From Ensifer sp. LC163 (GTDB taxonomy: Bacteria > Pseudomonadota > Alphaproteobacteria > Rhizobiales > Rhizobiaceae): a stretch of 64,000 nucleotides of DNA. The stretch covers positions 487,379 through 551,378 of the forward strand of contig NZ_MBSS01000023.1 in the NCBI RefSeq assembly GCF_001695855.1, given 5' to 3'. Under the pieces are notes generated by a model. It did no database searches, was not told where the DNA came from, and saw nothing but the letters and a program-made list of their open reading frames with translations. This document shows positions 9,178-18,195 of the stretch, one piece after another (the stretch's first letter is position 1; every line of letters begins with the position of its first letter). The position numbers and the translations under genes were made by a program.

Positions 9178-10398
9178 TCAATCCGCCGGCAGTTCGGGAT
9201 CCCAGGTGAACAGTTCCTTGGCCCGGGCGATCCCGCGCAGGGCAAAGCGCCCCAGCGACACAGCGTCTGCCTGAAGCTGAGGCGGGCAGGCCTCAACGAA
9301 ATCCGCCGACATGATCACCTGCCGTTCGACCGAGCGGCACATCGAGGCGATGCGGCTGACCTCGTTGACCGCCGGGCCGACGACGGTGAAATCGAGGCGG
9401 TTCTGGCTGCCGATATTGCCGTAGAAGACCTCGCCGATATGCAGGCCGAGATAAACATCGGTGGTCGGCTTTCCCTCTTCTTCGCGACGAGCATTCAGCA
9501 CTACCAGCATGCGCCGCAATTGCCGCTCGGCGGCGATCGCGTTGGCGCAGGCGGTCATCGGCTCGTCGGCGTTGAAGATCGCAAGCACGCCGTCGCCGAT
9601 CAGTTTGAGGACGCTGCCGCCGTGATCGTGAATGGCCGAAATCACCGTCCCCGAATAGTCGTTGAGGAAGGGGATGATGTCCTCCGGGGCGGCCGTGTCG
9701 GAGATCCGGGTGTAGTTGCGCAGGTCCGAAAACCACATCACGGTTTCGATCCGCTCGGCCTCTCCGCGCACGATACTGCCTTCGACCACACGACGGCCGG
9801 CATCGGCGCCGAGATAGACGTCGGCAAGCGTGCCGATGATCCGGACGCAGGACGTGGTCTTCACCGCAAGGGCAAGGGTCGGCAGAAGAATGCGAAGCGC
9901 GGCGATATCCTCGTCGGCAAAGCCGCTTTGCCGACGTGTGGTCCAATAGGAATAGAAACAGTCCATTTCGCCGACGCGGCCCCGGTCGGTGAAATGGTGG
10001 ATCATGTTGAGGCAGTCGGTATGGCCTTCTTCCTTGAGGCGGTCGAGCACCTGGTATGGCACCGAAGGTTCATCGGCCAGGCGCACGCGCCGCTCCGGTT
10101 CGCGCGCCGTCAGCATGTGGTAGAAGATCGAGCGATGCCAGTTCGCCTGCGCTTCTCCTCCCGTGGTCGAGGAATACTGCACGACCTCCGGCGTCACATC
10201 ACCTTCGCTGTTCCATTGGAACGCCCGTCCCTCGAATTCCGGATGCAGCGTGTCGATCAGTCCTTGCGCCCGGGCAATGTCCATGCCCGCCGCCAGGCAA
10301 CGCTCGCAAAAGCCGGCGAGCATCTCGGACTCCCCCAGGCCCTTCAGGCCTTCTTCGGACAGCCACAGGATGATGTCGCGGATCTGTTGGTCGTTCAT
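9178..10398 (-). CDS. Class III adenylate/guanylate cyclase with uncharacterised N-terminal domain
   Basis: A 406-residue soluble protein. The C-terminal half is a class III nucleotide cyclase catalytic domain: MWFSDLRNYT carries the first metal-binding Asp (about residue 222), LIGDGVLAIF the second, and DFTVVGPAVNEVSRIA the transition-state region. The N-terminal 215 residues (from MNDQQIRDIILWLSEEG) match no domain I recognise, contain no membrane segment, and probably sense a signal. This architecture is abundant in rhizobia, which carry many cyclases. It stands alone, convergent with the LysR gene. Confidence 0.9.
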   Translation of the reverse strand: MNDQQIRDIILWLSEEGLKGLGESEMLAGFCERCLAAGMDIARAQGLIDTLHPEFEGRAFQWNSEGDVTPEVVQYSSTTGGEAQANWHRSIFYHMLTAREPERRVRLADEPSVPYQVLDRLKEEGHTDCLNMIHHFTDRGRVGEMDCFYSYWTTRRQSGFADEDIAALRILLPTLALAVKTTSCVRIIGTLADVYLGADAGRRVVEGSIVRGEAERIETVMWFSDLRNYTRISDTAAPEDIIPFLNDYSGTVISAIHDHGGSVLKLIGDGVLAIFNADEPMTACANAIAAERQLRRMLVVLNARREEEGKPTTDVYLGLHIGEVFYGNIGSQNRLDFTVVGPAVNEVSRIASMCRSVERQVIMSADFVEACPPQLQADAVSLGRFALRGIARAKELFTWDPELPAD

Positions 10399-10527
10399 TG
10401 CTTGTCCCGCGCTGGAGCTGCCGGTGGTTTTGCGGCTGGCTTAGCCTCACGCATTATCAATAGCCGAGTCCGGCATGAGAACAAGCAATCCCTCAAGGCT
10501 CTGTGCGGTTCCAGGGCCTGCCACGGT

Positions 10528-10785
10528 TCAGGTCTCGAGCAGATAGGATGGTGCAGCCCGCAGCCGGGCAATGTCGCGCAGCGGCGGCGCACCGAAAAGG
10601 CGGGCGTATTCGCGCGAAAACTGCGAAGGACTGTCGTAGCCGACGTGATGTCCCGCGGTGGCCGCGTCGATTGCCTGGCCAAGGATCAGCCGACGCGCCT
10701 CCTGCAGCCGGAGTTGCTTTTGATATTGCAGCGGGCTCAGCGCCGTCACCACCTTGCCGCGAGGGTCCTGACGCGTCGTCGGGCG
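10528..10785 (-). pseudogene. Remnant of an AraC-family regulator (C-terminal HTH end only)
   Basis: The frame reads [11 protein letters not shown] then [40 protein letters not shown] and [20 protein letters not shown]. This is the last 75 or so residues of an AraC regulator of the group with a PF06719-type N-terminal domain, containing the second HTH helix pair. The N-terminal sensor domain and the first HTH half are missing, and the match stops near 10785, 15 nt before the end of the neighbouring oxidoreductase gene. No plausible start with a ribosome-binding site exists. A deletion joined this tail to the oxidoreductase locus. Confidence 0.8.
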
Positions 10786-10800
10786 ATTGATGCAGCGGGC

Positions 10801-12861
10801 CTAGACGGCCAACTGCAGCCTTCGCCCATCATCCTCGGCCGGCACGGCGCAGCAGATCAGGGCCTCGCCTTGCCTGACCTCGAAGGACGGCTGCTGGGGA
10901 TAGACGACTTCGCCTTCGAGAACCCGCGTGCTGCAACTGCCGCAACTGCCGTTGCGGCAGCCATATTCCGGCGAAAGACCACGGGCCTCGGCCAGGTCGA
11001 GCAATGTGCCTTGGCCCGGTTGCCAACGGGCTTCCTTCCCGGAGGCGGCAAAAATGACGCGGACCGGCGTGCTGGCCTGTGGCTTCGACGATACCTGCAA
11101 TCCGGCATCGAGGCTGCGGGTCAACGAAGACAGGCCGAATGTCTCCGCGTGGATGCGGGCGTCGGCGACGTTCAGCGCACGCAGCCCGTCATAGAGCGAC
11201 TGCATGAAAGCCCGCGGGCCACAGAGATAGAAATCGTAGTCGCCGAAGGGCAGGATGGATTGCAGCAGCGGGATGTCGATGCGGCCGGCGGCGTCGTAGT
11301 CCTCGCCAATGCGGGCTCCATCCGTCTGGCTGAGCACGCGCGTCAGGTGGATTTTGCCTTGGCCGGTATCGACGAGGGAGGCGATCTCCTGGTCGAAGGC
11401 GCGCTCATCGAGACTACGGGCCGATTGGAACAGCCATGTCGGGCGGATTCGCCGTTTGCGCAGCCCCTCATAGAGGATGTCGCGCACCATCGCGATCATC
11501 GGAGTGATGCCGACGCCGGCGGCAAGCAGCACTGCGGGTCGCCGCTCCGTCGCGTCGATGACGAAGCTGCCGGCGGGTGCGCGAGCCTCGATGACATCGC
11601 CGGGCACGAGGCCGTGGAGGAACGACGAGCCGGCGCCGTCACGCTTGACGCTGATCCGGTAGGCACCGTCGGAGGGGGCGGCCGAAAGCGTGTAGCTGCG
11701 AACGACCGGCTTGCCTTCCGAATTGATGCGGAGCGACAGATGCTGGCCGGCGCGAAATGGTACCAATCCCGCATCGTCCGCCGGCTCAAGGTGGAGCGAG
11801 CGGATGGTCGTGCTTTCCGCCTGCGTGCGTATGACCCGAAACGGCCGCCATTCTCCGGCGCGCGCTGCGGCGCGCAGGCGATCCTCCGTCTGCTGCCAAT
11901 CGCCCGTCATCAGCGAATTGGGTGACCGGCCAGCCTCGCCGAACGACCAGCGAAGTGGCGAGCCGTCCGGCCGGTAGACCACCTGCCGAGGCCGAAAGCG
12001 CCAGAGGCGTTCGGCGCCCTGGAAGGCGTCGATTTCCGGCGAGGCGAGCACGACTTCGGCCTCGCCCGTCATTTGCAGCATGTCTCCGGTCGTAAAATCG
12101 ACGAAGAGCAGGCCCGCCTTGGGGTTGAGCATGAAATTGCCAAGCGTGTTGAAAAACAGGTTGCCGGCGAAATCTGGGATCGTCAGCACGCCATCCTCAC
12201 CGATGCGAACGAAGCCGGTCCTGCCGCCGCGATGCGAGACGTCCACCTGCCGCTCGCCGTTGTCGCGGTCGACATAGGAGGCGACGAAGAAGGTGTCGGC
12301 GTTGGCTATGATCTCCTTCGCGCGCGCATCGAGACCGTTGAGGTGAATGGGGCGCGTTTCCGGCGGAGCGTTCGGTTGGCGCACGAATGAAAAATCCCGG
12401 AGCTGAATATATTGCGGACAGTTGCCGAAGCTCTGGCCGACGGTGACGGCAAAGCGATCGTCGCCCATCCGTCGGATCGTGCCGTTCAATCGGTTCCGCC
12501 GCCGGGTTTCCAGCTGGATGCCGAGCATGGCGATGGCGGCGCCGTCCTCCATGCCGATATCGGCGGGATCGTGCCGGTCGCGTGGCAATTGAACATCGAG
12601 AGCATGGGCGTCGGGTGCCTGCATGAAACCCGGTTCGCCCGCCCGCAGGCTGGCCCAGACATCGCCGGCGGGATCGACGGTTCCAAGCACGATGAAGGGC
12701 AGCAGCGGATAGAACTGTTGATGTTGTTCGGGCATGAAGGTGCGAACGAAATTGCGGCCGGGCGCGTCCATGCGGTCGACGACGCCGAGGCTGTGTTGAA
12801 TGGCGAGTTCGCCCTCATGCCATGGTGACGCGGCGCGGGTCGGTTCGATCGTGTCCGGCAT
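10801..12861 (-). CDS. Three-domain oxidoreductase: PNPOx-like flavin domain, FNR-type reductase, 2Fe-2S ferredoxin
   Basis: A 686-residue fusion. Residues about 1-300 resemble pyridoxamine-5'-phosphate-oxidase-like FMN-binding split barrels (FVRTFMPEQHQQFYPLLPF; HRGGRTGFVRI). About 340-580 is a ferredoxin-NADP reductase module with RSYTLSAAP (FAD), GVGITPMIAMVRDIL (NAD ribose) and YLCGPRAFMQSLYDGL. The last 90 residues are a plant-type ferredoxin with GCRNGSCGSCSTRVLEGEV and a final ICCAVP, i.e. Cx4Cx2C plus a distal Cys. Electrons would pass NAD(P)H to FAD, to 2Fe-2S, then to the flavin domain or a partner. The start at 12861 has the perfect ribosome-binding site AAAAGGAGG. It follows the GST gene by 60 nt. 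Confidence 0.92.
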   Translation of the reverse strand: MPDTIEPTRAASPWHEGELAIQHSLGVVDRMDAPGRNFVRTFMPEQHQQFYPLLPFIVLGTVDPAGDVWASLRAGEPGFMQAPDAHALDVQLPRDRHDPADIGMEDGAAIAMLGIQLETRRRNRLNGTIRRMGDDRFAVTVGQSFGNCPQYIQLRDFSFVRQPNAPPETRPIHLNGLDARAKEIIANADTFFVASYVDRDNGERQVDVSHRGGRTGFVRIGEDGVLTIPDFAGNLFFNTLGNFMLNPKAGLLFVDFTTGDMLQMTGEAEVVLASPEIDAFQGAERLWRFRPRQVVYRPDGSPLRWSFGEAGRSPNSLMTGDWQQTEDRLRAAARAGEWRPFRVIRTQAESTTIRSLHLEPADDAGLVPFRAGQHLSLRINSEGKPVVRSYTLSAAPSDGAYRISVKRDGAGSSFLHGLVPGDVIEARAPAGSFVIDATERRPAVLLAAGVGITPMIAMVRDILYEGLRKRRIRPTWLFQSARSLDERAFDQEIASLVDTGQGKIHLTRVLSQTDGARIGEDYDAAGRIDIPLLQSILPFGDYDFYLCGPRAFMQSLYDGLRALNVADARIHAETFGLSSLTRSLDAGLQVSSKPQASTPVRVIFAASGKEARWQPGQGTLLDLAEARGLSPEYGCRNGSCGSCSTRVLEGEVVYPQQPSFEVRQGEALICCAVPAEDDGRRLQLAV

Positions 12862-12921
12862 CGGTTGCCTCCTTTTTGACGGGAAAGGCCAGGGCGAAGC
12901 AATTCGCCCTGGCAAGGGCAA

Positions 12922-13533
12922 TCAGGCAGCAAGGCCTGCAGCCGTTTTCTGGAAGCCGACGAATCCCGGTAAGGCCTCGATGCGCCCGAGCCAGCCCCTG
13001 ACGTTGGCGTAGCCGCTGAGGTCGACATTGCCTTCGGGCGCACTGGAGACATAGCTGTAGAGGGCGATGTCGGCGACGGTCGGCCGACTGCCCAGCAGGA
13101 AGTCGCGGTCGGCAAGCTCGGCCTCGATCAGCTCCAGGATCCGATGCGCTCTCGCGATCACCTCATCGGGTCGAAGACCTGCGCCGAAGACGGTCACGAG
13201 CCGTGCGGCGGCCGGGCCATAGGCGATTTCGCCGGCGGCGACCGAAAGCCATTTCTGCGCCTTCGCCGCGCCGACGGCGTCTTCCGGCAGCCAGTCGGTG
13301 CGGCCCAGCTTCTTGGCGAGATAGACGAGGATGGCGTTGGAATCGGTGACAATCGTACCGTCGTCGTCGAGAACCGGAACCTGCCCGAAGGAATTGAGCT
13401 TGAGGAAATCGGGCGCCTTGTGCGCCCTTGCCATGAGGTCGACATCGACCAGTTCGTGCGGCACGCCAAGCAGAGCCAGGAAGAGTTGTGCGCGGTGCGA
13501 GTGACCTGAAAGCGGATGGCGGTAGAGTTTCAT
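12922..13533 (-). CDS. Glutathione S-transferase family protein
   Basis: A 203-residue GST with a thioredoxin-like N-terminal domain ([19 protein letters not shown], then [13 protein letters not shown] carrying the cis-Pro, and [15 protein letters not shown]) and an all-helical C-terminal domain ([15 protein letters not shown]). Ribosome-binding site AGAGGAAAA. It heads a two-gene unit with the flavin/iron-sulfur oxidoreductase and is divergent from a LysR gene, which suggests a detoxification unit for an electrophile or peroxide. Confidence 0.92.
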   Translation of the reverse strand: MKLYRHPLSGHSHRAQLFLALLGVPHELVDVDLMARAHKAPDFLKLNSFGQVPVLDDDGTIVTDSNAILVYLAKKLGRTDWLPEDAVGAAKAQKWLSVAAGEIAYGPAAARLVTVFGAGLRPDEVIARAHRILELIEAELADRDFLLGSRPTVADIALYSYVSSAPEGNVDLSGYANVRGWLGRIEALPGFVGFQKTAAGLAA

Positions 13534-13628
13534 TGCAATTTTCCTCTTGGTAGCGAAACCGGATCATCGCAGTACGTGGCGCGGTTTCGGACGGTTCTGA
13601 ATGAACTGCCTTGGCCAGCAATCTATGC

Positions 13629-13688
13629 CCTTCCAGATTTTGGCTGTAGAGTGTATTCCTGATATATGGACTCTCGAATATTGGAAGG
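13629..13688. promoter_or_regulatory. Inverted repeat flanking the GST/LysR promoter region
   Basis: CCTTCCA (13629-13635) and TGGAAGG (13682-13688) are perfect inverted copies 46 nt apart. The second forms the ribosome-binding site of the LysR gene, so its conservation may simply be translational. An AT-rich stretch with TATATCAGGAATACAC (minus strand) lies between them and may hold the GST promoter. Confidence 0.35.
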
Positions 13689-13691
13689 CAG

Positions 13692-14585
13692 ATGGATCGG
13701 CTGGATGCAATGACGGTGCTGCTCGGTGTCGTGGAGGGCGGAAGCCTGTCTGCTGCGTCGCGGCGGCTGCGCATGCCGCTGGCAACGGTCAGCCGCAAGG
13801 TATCGGAGCTTGAAGCCCACCTCGGCGCGCAATTGCTCACCCGGACGAACCGCAGGATCCAGCTGACGGAGGCGGGGCGATCCTATGTCGAGGCGGCGCG
13901 GGAAATTCTCGCTCGGGTCGACGAGGCGGAGCGGGTGGCGGCCGGCGAATACAGCACGGTAAAGGGTGATCTGACGATGACGGCGCCGATCGTCTTCGGG
14001 CGGTTGCACGTCCTGCCCATCGTCGTCGATTTTCTGAAAGCCAACCCTGAGGTCAACATGCGCCTGTCGCTTGGCGATCGGCTCGTCAACCTCATCGACG
14101 ATCACATCGACGTCGCGCTCAGGATCGGCAACCTGCCCGACAGCAATCTGATCGCCACCAAGCTTGGCACGATACGGCGCGTCGTCTATGCGAGCCCGGG
14201 CTATGTCGCCCGCCATGGCGAGCCCGGCCATCCGCACGACCTTGCCGACCATGATTGCATCACCTTCGAAGGCTTGATGTCGAACCGTAGCTGGAGCTTT
14301 GCCGACGGGAAGGGCGAGATCGCCGCGCCGATCCGCTCACGCCTTGCCGTCAATACTGCCGAGGCTGCCGTCGACGCGGCGGTAGCTGGCCTCGGCCTGA
14401 CGCGTGTCCTGTCTTACCAGGCGGCGCGCGCGGTTAAAGACGGCCTGCTCGTGCCGCTGCTGGAACCTTTCGAGCATCCAGCGCTGCCGGTCCAATTGGT
14501 CTATCTGCCGCAGGGCCACGTGCCGATGAAACTCAGGGCCTTCGTCGATTTCGCCGTGCCTCGGCTCAGGGCGGTGCTGAAATGA
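13692..14585 (+). CDS. LysR-family transcriptional regulator
   Basis: A 297-residue regulator with an N-terminal HTH (GSLSAASRRLRMPLATVSRK; LEAHLGAQLLTRTNRRIQLT) and a substrate-binding domain. It is the same CrgA-like subgroup as the regulator at 8274. It is divergent from the GST/oxidoreductase pair and likely controls it. Its last 20 nt overlap the convergent DUF817 gene. Confidence 0.93.
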   Translation: MDRLDAMTVLLGVVEGGSLSAASRRLRMPLATVSRKVSELEAHLGAQLLTRTNRRIQLTEAGRSYVEAAREILARVDEAERVAAGEYSTVKGDLTMTAPIVFGRLHVLPIVVDFLKANPEVNMRLSLGDRLVNLIDDHIDVALRIGNLPDSNLIATKLGTIRRVVYASPGYVARHGEPGHPHDLADHDCITFEGLMSNRSWSFADGKGEIAAPIRSRLAVNTAEAAVDAAVAGLGLTRVLSYQAARAVKDGLLVPLLEPFEHPALPVQLVYLPQGHVPMKLRAFVDFAVPRLRAVLK

Positions 14586-15507
14586 CGACCGCCGCAGCTT
14601 CCTCTACGGATTTTTGCGCTGATATCACCGGCTGATGCACCGCCGACAGCGGTCGCGGTCGGTGGACGAGCGTGACCAGCACGAAGGACAGGATCATCAA
14701 CAGATACCAGGCGCCCAGTTTATGCAGCGATACCGGTGTCCAGCCGGCGTGCTGCGAGGGATAGATCCAGGCGCGGGACCAGGTTCCGATGTTTTCGGCA
14801 AACCAGATGAACAGGGCGATGAGCAGGAAACCGACCAGCAGCGGCATGCGGTGGCGGAACCGGAAGACGCGATAGTGCACGGTCGTGCGCCAGAACAGGA
14901 CGGCGATGATGGCAAACAGCAGATAGCGCAGGTCGAAGACGAAGTGGTGCGTAAAGAAATTGGCATAGATGGCGAGAGCCAGTAGCACCGTCGCAGAGCG
15001 CGGCGGATAGTGGGTGTAATGCAACTCGAGAATGCGGGTCACGCGCGCCAGATAGGAACCGACGGCCGCATACATGAACCCTGAAAAAAGCGGCACGCCG
15101 CCGATGCGAAAGAAGGAGGGCTCCGGGTAGATCCACGAGCCGACGGACGTCTTGAAGATCTCCATCAAAGTGCCGGCGATATGGAAGATCAGGATAACCT
15201 TGGCTTCGGCAATGGTCTCGAGCTTGCAGATCAGCATAAGAAGCTGGATGCCGAGTGCAGCCAGGAAAAGGAAATCGTAACGGGCAAGGCCGATCTCGTC
15301 CGGCCAGAACAGTTTGGTGGCGATCATGAGCGCCAGCATGGCGCCGCCGAAAAGGCATGCGAAGGCCTGCTTGATGCCGAAGACCAGCAACTCCGTCAGG
15401 CCGCCAGGCAAGCCGCCGTCGGGAAGCCGGTCGAGCAGCCGGTGCGCGGCGGCGTCGATGCGCGCTTCGAGCGATGTGAAACGTCTATCGTCCGATCGCC
15501 GAGCCAC
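14566..15507 (-). CDS. DUF817 family integral membrane protein
   Basis: A 313-residue polytopic protein with about eight membrane helices (for example LTELLVFGIKQAFACLFGG and ATVLLALAIYANFFTHHFVF) and the conserved-looking segments VGSWIYPEPSFFRIGG and PLFSGFMYAAVGSY. I recognise it as DUF817; no activity is known. A GTG start at 15507 is chosen because AGGGAGG lies 8 nt upstream; a TTG at 15552 has no such site. Confidence 0.85.
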   Translation of the reverse strand: MARRSDDRRFTSLEARIDAAAHRLLDRLPDGGLPGGLTELLVFGIKQAFACLFGGAMLALMIATKLFWPDEIGLARYDFLFLAALGIQLLMLICKLETIAEAKVILIFHIAGTLMEIFKTSVGSWIYPEPSFFRIGGVPLFSGFMYAAVGSYLARVTRILELHYTHYPPRSATVLLALAIYANFFTHHFVFDLRYLLFAIIAVLFWRTTVHYRVFRFRHRMPLLVGFLLIALFIWFAENIGTWSRAWIYPSQHAGWTPVSLHKLGAWYLLMILSFVLVTLVHRPRPLSAVHQPVISAQKSVEEAAAVVISAPP

Positions 15508-15628
15508 GCGAATCGCCTCCCTGCCAGTGCCGCTGGTGCGATGCCGGGGCAATACGGTCGAATTGTGGATCAGCGCGAGCTCGACGGCTCGGGCTTATCC
15601 GTGACTTTGTCCGTGTGAGAGCCGCCGG

Positions 15629-15898
15629 CTACCGGAACAGGCTCGGCAGCCAGAGGGATAGGCCGGGGATGTAAGTGACGAGCATCAACACGGCGATGCT
15701 TGCGCCGAAGAACGGCCAGATGGTGCGCATCGCCTCGCGGATCGAGATCCCGCCGACGGCGCAGCCGACAAAGAGTACGGTGCCGACCGGTGGCGTGTTG
15801 AGGCCGATGCCTGCGTTGAGGATCACCACCACGCCGAAATGCACGGGGTCGATGCCGAACGCCTTGATGACAGGCGGAGCCGCCCTCGATCGCACCAT
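15629..15898 (-). pseudogene. Remnant of a TRAP transporter large permease (DctM C-terminus)
   Basis: The frame PPVIKAFGIDPVHFGVVVIL, NAGIGLNTPPVGTVLFVGCA, VGGISIREAMRTIWPFFGAS and VLMLVTYIPGLSLWLPSLF is the final 80 or so residues of a DctM/SiaM large permease, which is normally about 430 residues. The family match begins abruptly near 15885 and no start or ribosome-binding site precedes it. Neither the small permease nor the binding protein is present. A deletion has removed the rest and brought the diguanylate cyclase gene next to it. Confidence 0.88.
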
Positions 15899-15916
15899 TG
15901 CCTTGATGCAGAAGGC

Positions 15917-17173
15917 TTAGGCGCAGTTCGCCATCGGACTTCTCTCGGTCCTCCCCGGGGAAGGCGCTCTCTCGTTTGATTGGGTCGCCAGCCCCGATGC
16001 GAACTGGGGAGCGCCGTCCTTGCCGGCGATCCAGACCGCGTTTCGCCCTGCGGCCTTTGCCGCGTAGAGCGCTCGGTCGGCGCAAGACAGGAGCTCGCTT
16101 GCCTCCTGTTGCCTGCCGATAAAGGCCACGCCGATGCTGACAGTCGCCGAAAGCGTGGCATTGCCGGCCCTGACCAGCGCCTGCTCGAAGGCGCTGCGGA
16201 TATCCTCGGCAATTGCGGCAGCCTGCGACCGGCCAACCCCGGGGAAGCAGGCAGCGAATTCTTCGCCGCCCATGCGCGCCAGGAAGGCCTGGCCATCTAT
16301 CGCCTGCGAGACGACAGCGGCGAACTCGATGAGCACCCTGTCGCCGACGGCGTGGCCATGGCGATCGTTGATCGCCTTGAAGTGGTCGATGTCCATGTAC
16401 ATCAAAGCGCCTTCGCCCGGCGCCGTCGCCATGTAGTCGTCGAGCTTCGACATGAAGGCGCGCCGGTTCTGCACACCGGTGAGAGCGTCGGTTTCCGACG
16501 CCAGCTTGTATCTGTATTGCGTTCTTTCCTTGATCAGCGCGAAGAACGAGAACCCGCCCGCAAGGCTGTGAATGAACAGTTCGAAGGTCAGGACCTGATA
16601 CCACAGCGGCTGCTCCGCGCCCGAAGCCGTGTTGCCGAAAAGCGGCCAGACGAAGATCAACGGAATGCGCGCGAGGTAGAACAGCCCATGCGTCGCGAAG
16701 AGAAAGGCGACGATGTAGGAGCTTGGAAGCTTGCGGAAATTGTCGGACCGGAAAATCTCGACCGCGATCATCGCCGAATAGACGAAGATCAGCGCCGAAA
16801 ACAGCACGATCCTGCTGGTGACACTGTTCTGGACAGTGTCGGAAAAGCCGGTGACCAACAGCCACAACACGGGTCCGGCCAGTGCGGACGCGATCTTGAG
16901 CGGCTGATTGTCGAAGGCACGCAAGCCAAGCCAGATGAGCGCCAAGCCCAGGACCGCTAAAGCGTTGCCGAGCGACACCGGGATGAAGGAATAGCCAGGA
17001 CCTCTGAGTGCCAGCAGGGTAAATCCGAGGGCCGCAACCAGAAATGCACAGGACCACAGCCGCAGTTCCAGGCTGTTGCGCTCCTGGCGTGAGGCGAGCG
17101 CGAAGTAAACTGCGAAAACCACCAGCGTCGCGAATGAGCTGATCATGATCGTCGGGGTATGTAGCGCTTCCAC
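15917..17173 (-). CDS. Membrane-bound GGDEF diguanylate cyclase
   Basis: A 418-residue protein with six to seven N-terminal membrane helices (residues about 8-210, no recognised 7TM or MASE name assigned) and a C-terminal GGDEF domain. The active-site loop is RMGGEEF, with the metal-binding MDIDHFKAINDRHGHAVGD upstream, so it should make c-di-GMP. No inhibitory-site RxxD is obvious before the loop. A GTG start at 17173 is preferred because AGGAG lies 6 nt upstream; the TTG at 17179 is too close to that site. Confidence 0.92.
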   Translation of the reverse strand: MEALHTPTIMISSFATLVVFAVYFALASRQERNSLELRLWSCAFLVAALGFTLLALRGPGYSFIPVSLGNALAVLGLALIWLGLRAFDNQPLKIASALAGPVLWLLVTGFSDTVQNSVTSRIVLFSALIFVYSAMIAVEIFRSDNFRKLPSSYIVAFLFATHGLFYLARIPLIFVWPLFGNTASGAEQPLWYQVLTFELFIHSLAGGFSFFALIKERTQYRYKLASETDALTGVQNRRAFMSKLDDYMATAPGEGALMYMDIDHFKAINDRHGHAVGDRVLIEFAAVVSQAIDGQAFLARMGGEEFAACFPGVGRSQAAAIAEDIRSAFEQALVRAGNATLSATVSIGVAFIGRQQEASELLSCADRALYAAKAAGRNAVWIAGKDGAPQFASGLATQSNERAPSPGRTERSPMANCA

Positions 17174-17321
17174 CGTCAACTCCTGGATTCTGCAGCACGT
17201 TATGCGCCAGAATCTTAAAGGTTTCGCAAATGGCGGTTGCGACGATTAGCAGTGGGGGCATGGGCGCCGAGCCGGTGTTTCGACGCGCGTCCCACATCGG
17301 CTGCAGGAAATTTCCAATCCG

Positions 17322-18077
17322 CTATGACGGCCTGGCTCTTCGCATCGTCAGGTCCGACATCAGCCGCTGCTGGCCGGCCCGGATCACGTCTTGCATCGCA
17401 TGCCGCGCGCCGTCGGCGTCACCGCGGCGAATTTCCTCGACGATGCGGATATGGGTCACGGCGACGCGGTCGATTTCGCTCCGGTCGGCGGTCGGGTTGG
17501 TGAGCTTGAAGACGCCGATGAGCGCCGCTTCGATCAGACTGCCGACCGTGCGCATGAACGGGTTCAGCGACGCCTCGAGCAGGTGCAGGTGGAATTCGAG
17601 GTCGGCATGGGCCAGTGTTTCGGCGCTGTGGTCTTCATGGCCCATGGCAACGGCGAGCCGCATCATCTGGGCAATGTCGGCATCAGTGGCGCGCTCGGCG
17701 GCCAGTGCTGCCGCAGAGGGTTCGAGCGCCAGCCTGATCTCGCTCAGATGGTTCAGAAAGTCCTCGTCGACGCCGACGCTGAAATGCCAGGAGAGCACGT
17801 CGCTGTCGAACAGGTTCCAATACGCCCGCGGCATCACCCGCGTCCCGATGCGTGCACGCGGGAAGACCAGGCCCTTGGCCGCGAGCGTCTTCATCGCCTC
17901 CCGCAGCACGGTGCGCGACACCTTGAAACGTGCCGCCAGCTCGACGTCACCAGGCAGAATATCGCCGGCTGCGAACTCGCCGCCGATCACGGCGCGCCCG
18001 AGCTCGTCCACAACATGGCCATGGCTCGAGCGTTTCACCGGTTGCTTTGCGAAGGTTCCTGGCAGCATGAGGTGCAA
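17322..18077 (-). CDS. GntR-family regulator, FadR subfamily (FCD domain)
   Basis: A 251-residue regulator with an N-terminal winged HTH (AARFKVSRTVLREAMKTLAA) and a helical FCD ligand domain whose metal-type residues appear in HADLEFHLHLLEAS and THIRIVEEIRRGD. The start may be TTG at 18077 or ATG at 18068 (MLPGTF). It follows the ytfQRT-yjfF operon on the same strand, separated by a repeat element, so it is the most likely regulator of that sugar importer. Confidence 0.9.
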   Translation of the reverse strand: MHLMLPGTFAKQPVKRSSHGHVVDELGRAVIGGEFAAGDILPGDVELAARFKVSRTVLREAMKTLAAKGLVFPRARIGTRVMPRAYWNLFDSDVLSWHFSVGVDEDFLNHLSEIRLALEPSAAALAAERATDADIAQMMRLAVAMGHEDHSAETLAHADLEFHLHLLEASLNPFMRTVGSLIEAALIGVFKLTNPTADRSEIDRVAVTHIRIVEEIRRGDADGARHAMQDVIRAGQQRLMSDLTMRRARPS

Positions 18078-18091
18078 CTGGGCCTTTTCCT

Positions 18092-18195
18092 TGAGCGCTT
18101 CCGGCTTAAACGGGATCGCAAAAACGCTCTATCTCTTTGTTTTTACCGCATTTCCTGACGGAAAGCCGCTTCGCACTTTTCCTGGAAATGCTCTA
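18092..18195 (-). repeat. Rhizobial intergenic mosaic (RIME-like) palindromic element
   Basis: On the minus strand the sequence runs from the yjfF stop codon as TAGAGCATTTCCAGGAAAAG and ends near GCGCTC at 18092. GCATTTCC pairs perfectly with GGAAATGC, with an inner GGAAA/TTTCC stem, and a second arm, GAGCG, pairs with CGCTC. The central stretch, AAAACAAAGAGATAGAGCG, is one I associate from memory with intergenic palindromic repeats of Rhizobiaceae. The element supplies the stop codon of yjfF and would separate it from the GntR gene. Confidence 0.7.

Noticed and set aside
8953..11925. A plus-strand open frame of nearly 1000 codons across the cyclase and oxidoreductase genes
   Set aside because: It is antisense to two genes with full family motifs, and its own sequence is Arg/His/Asp-rich without recognisable domains. 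Long antisense frames are common at this GC content.
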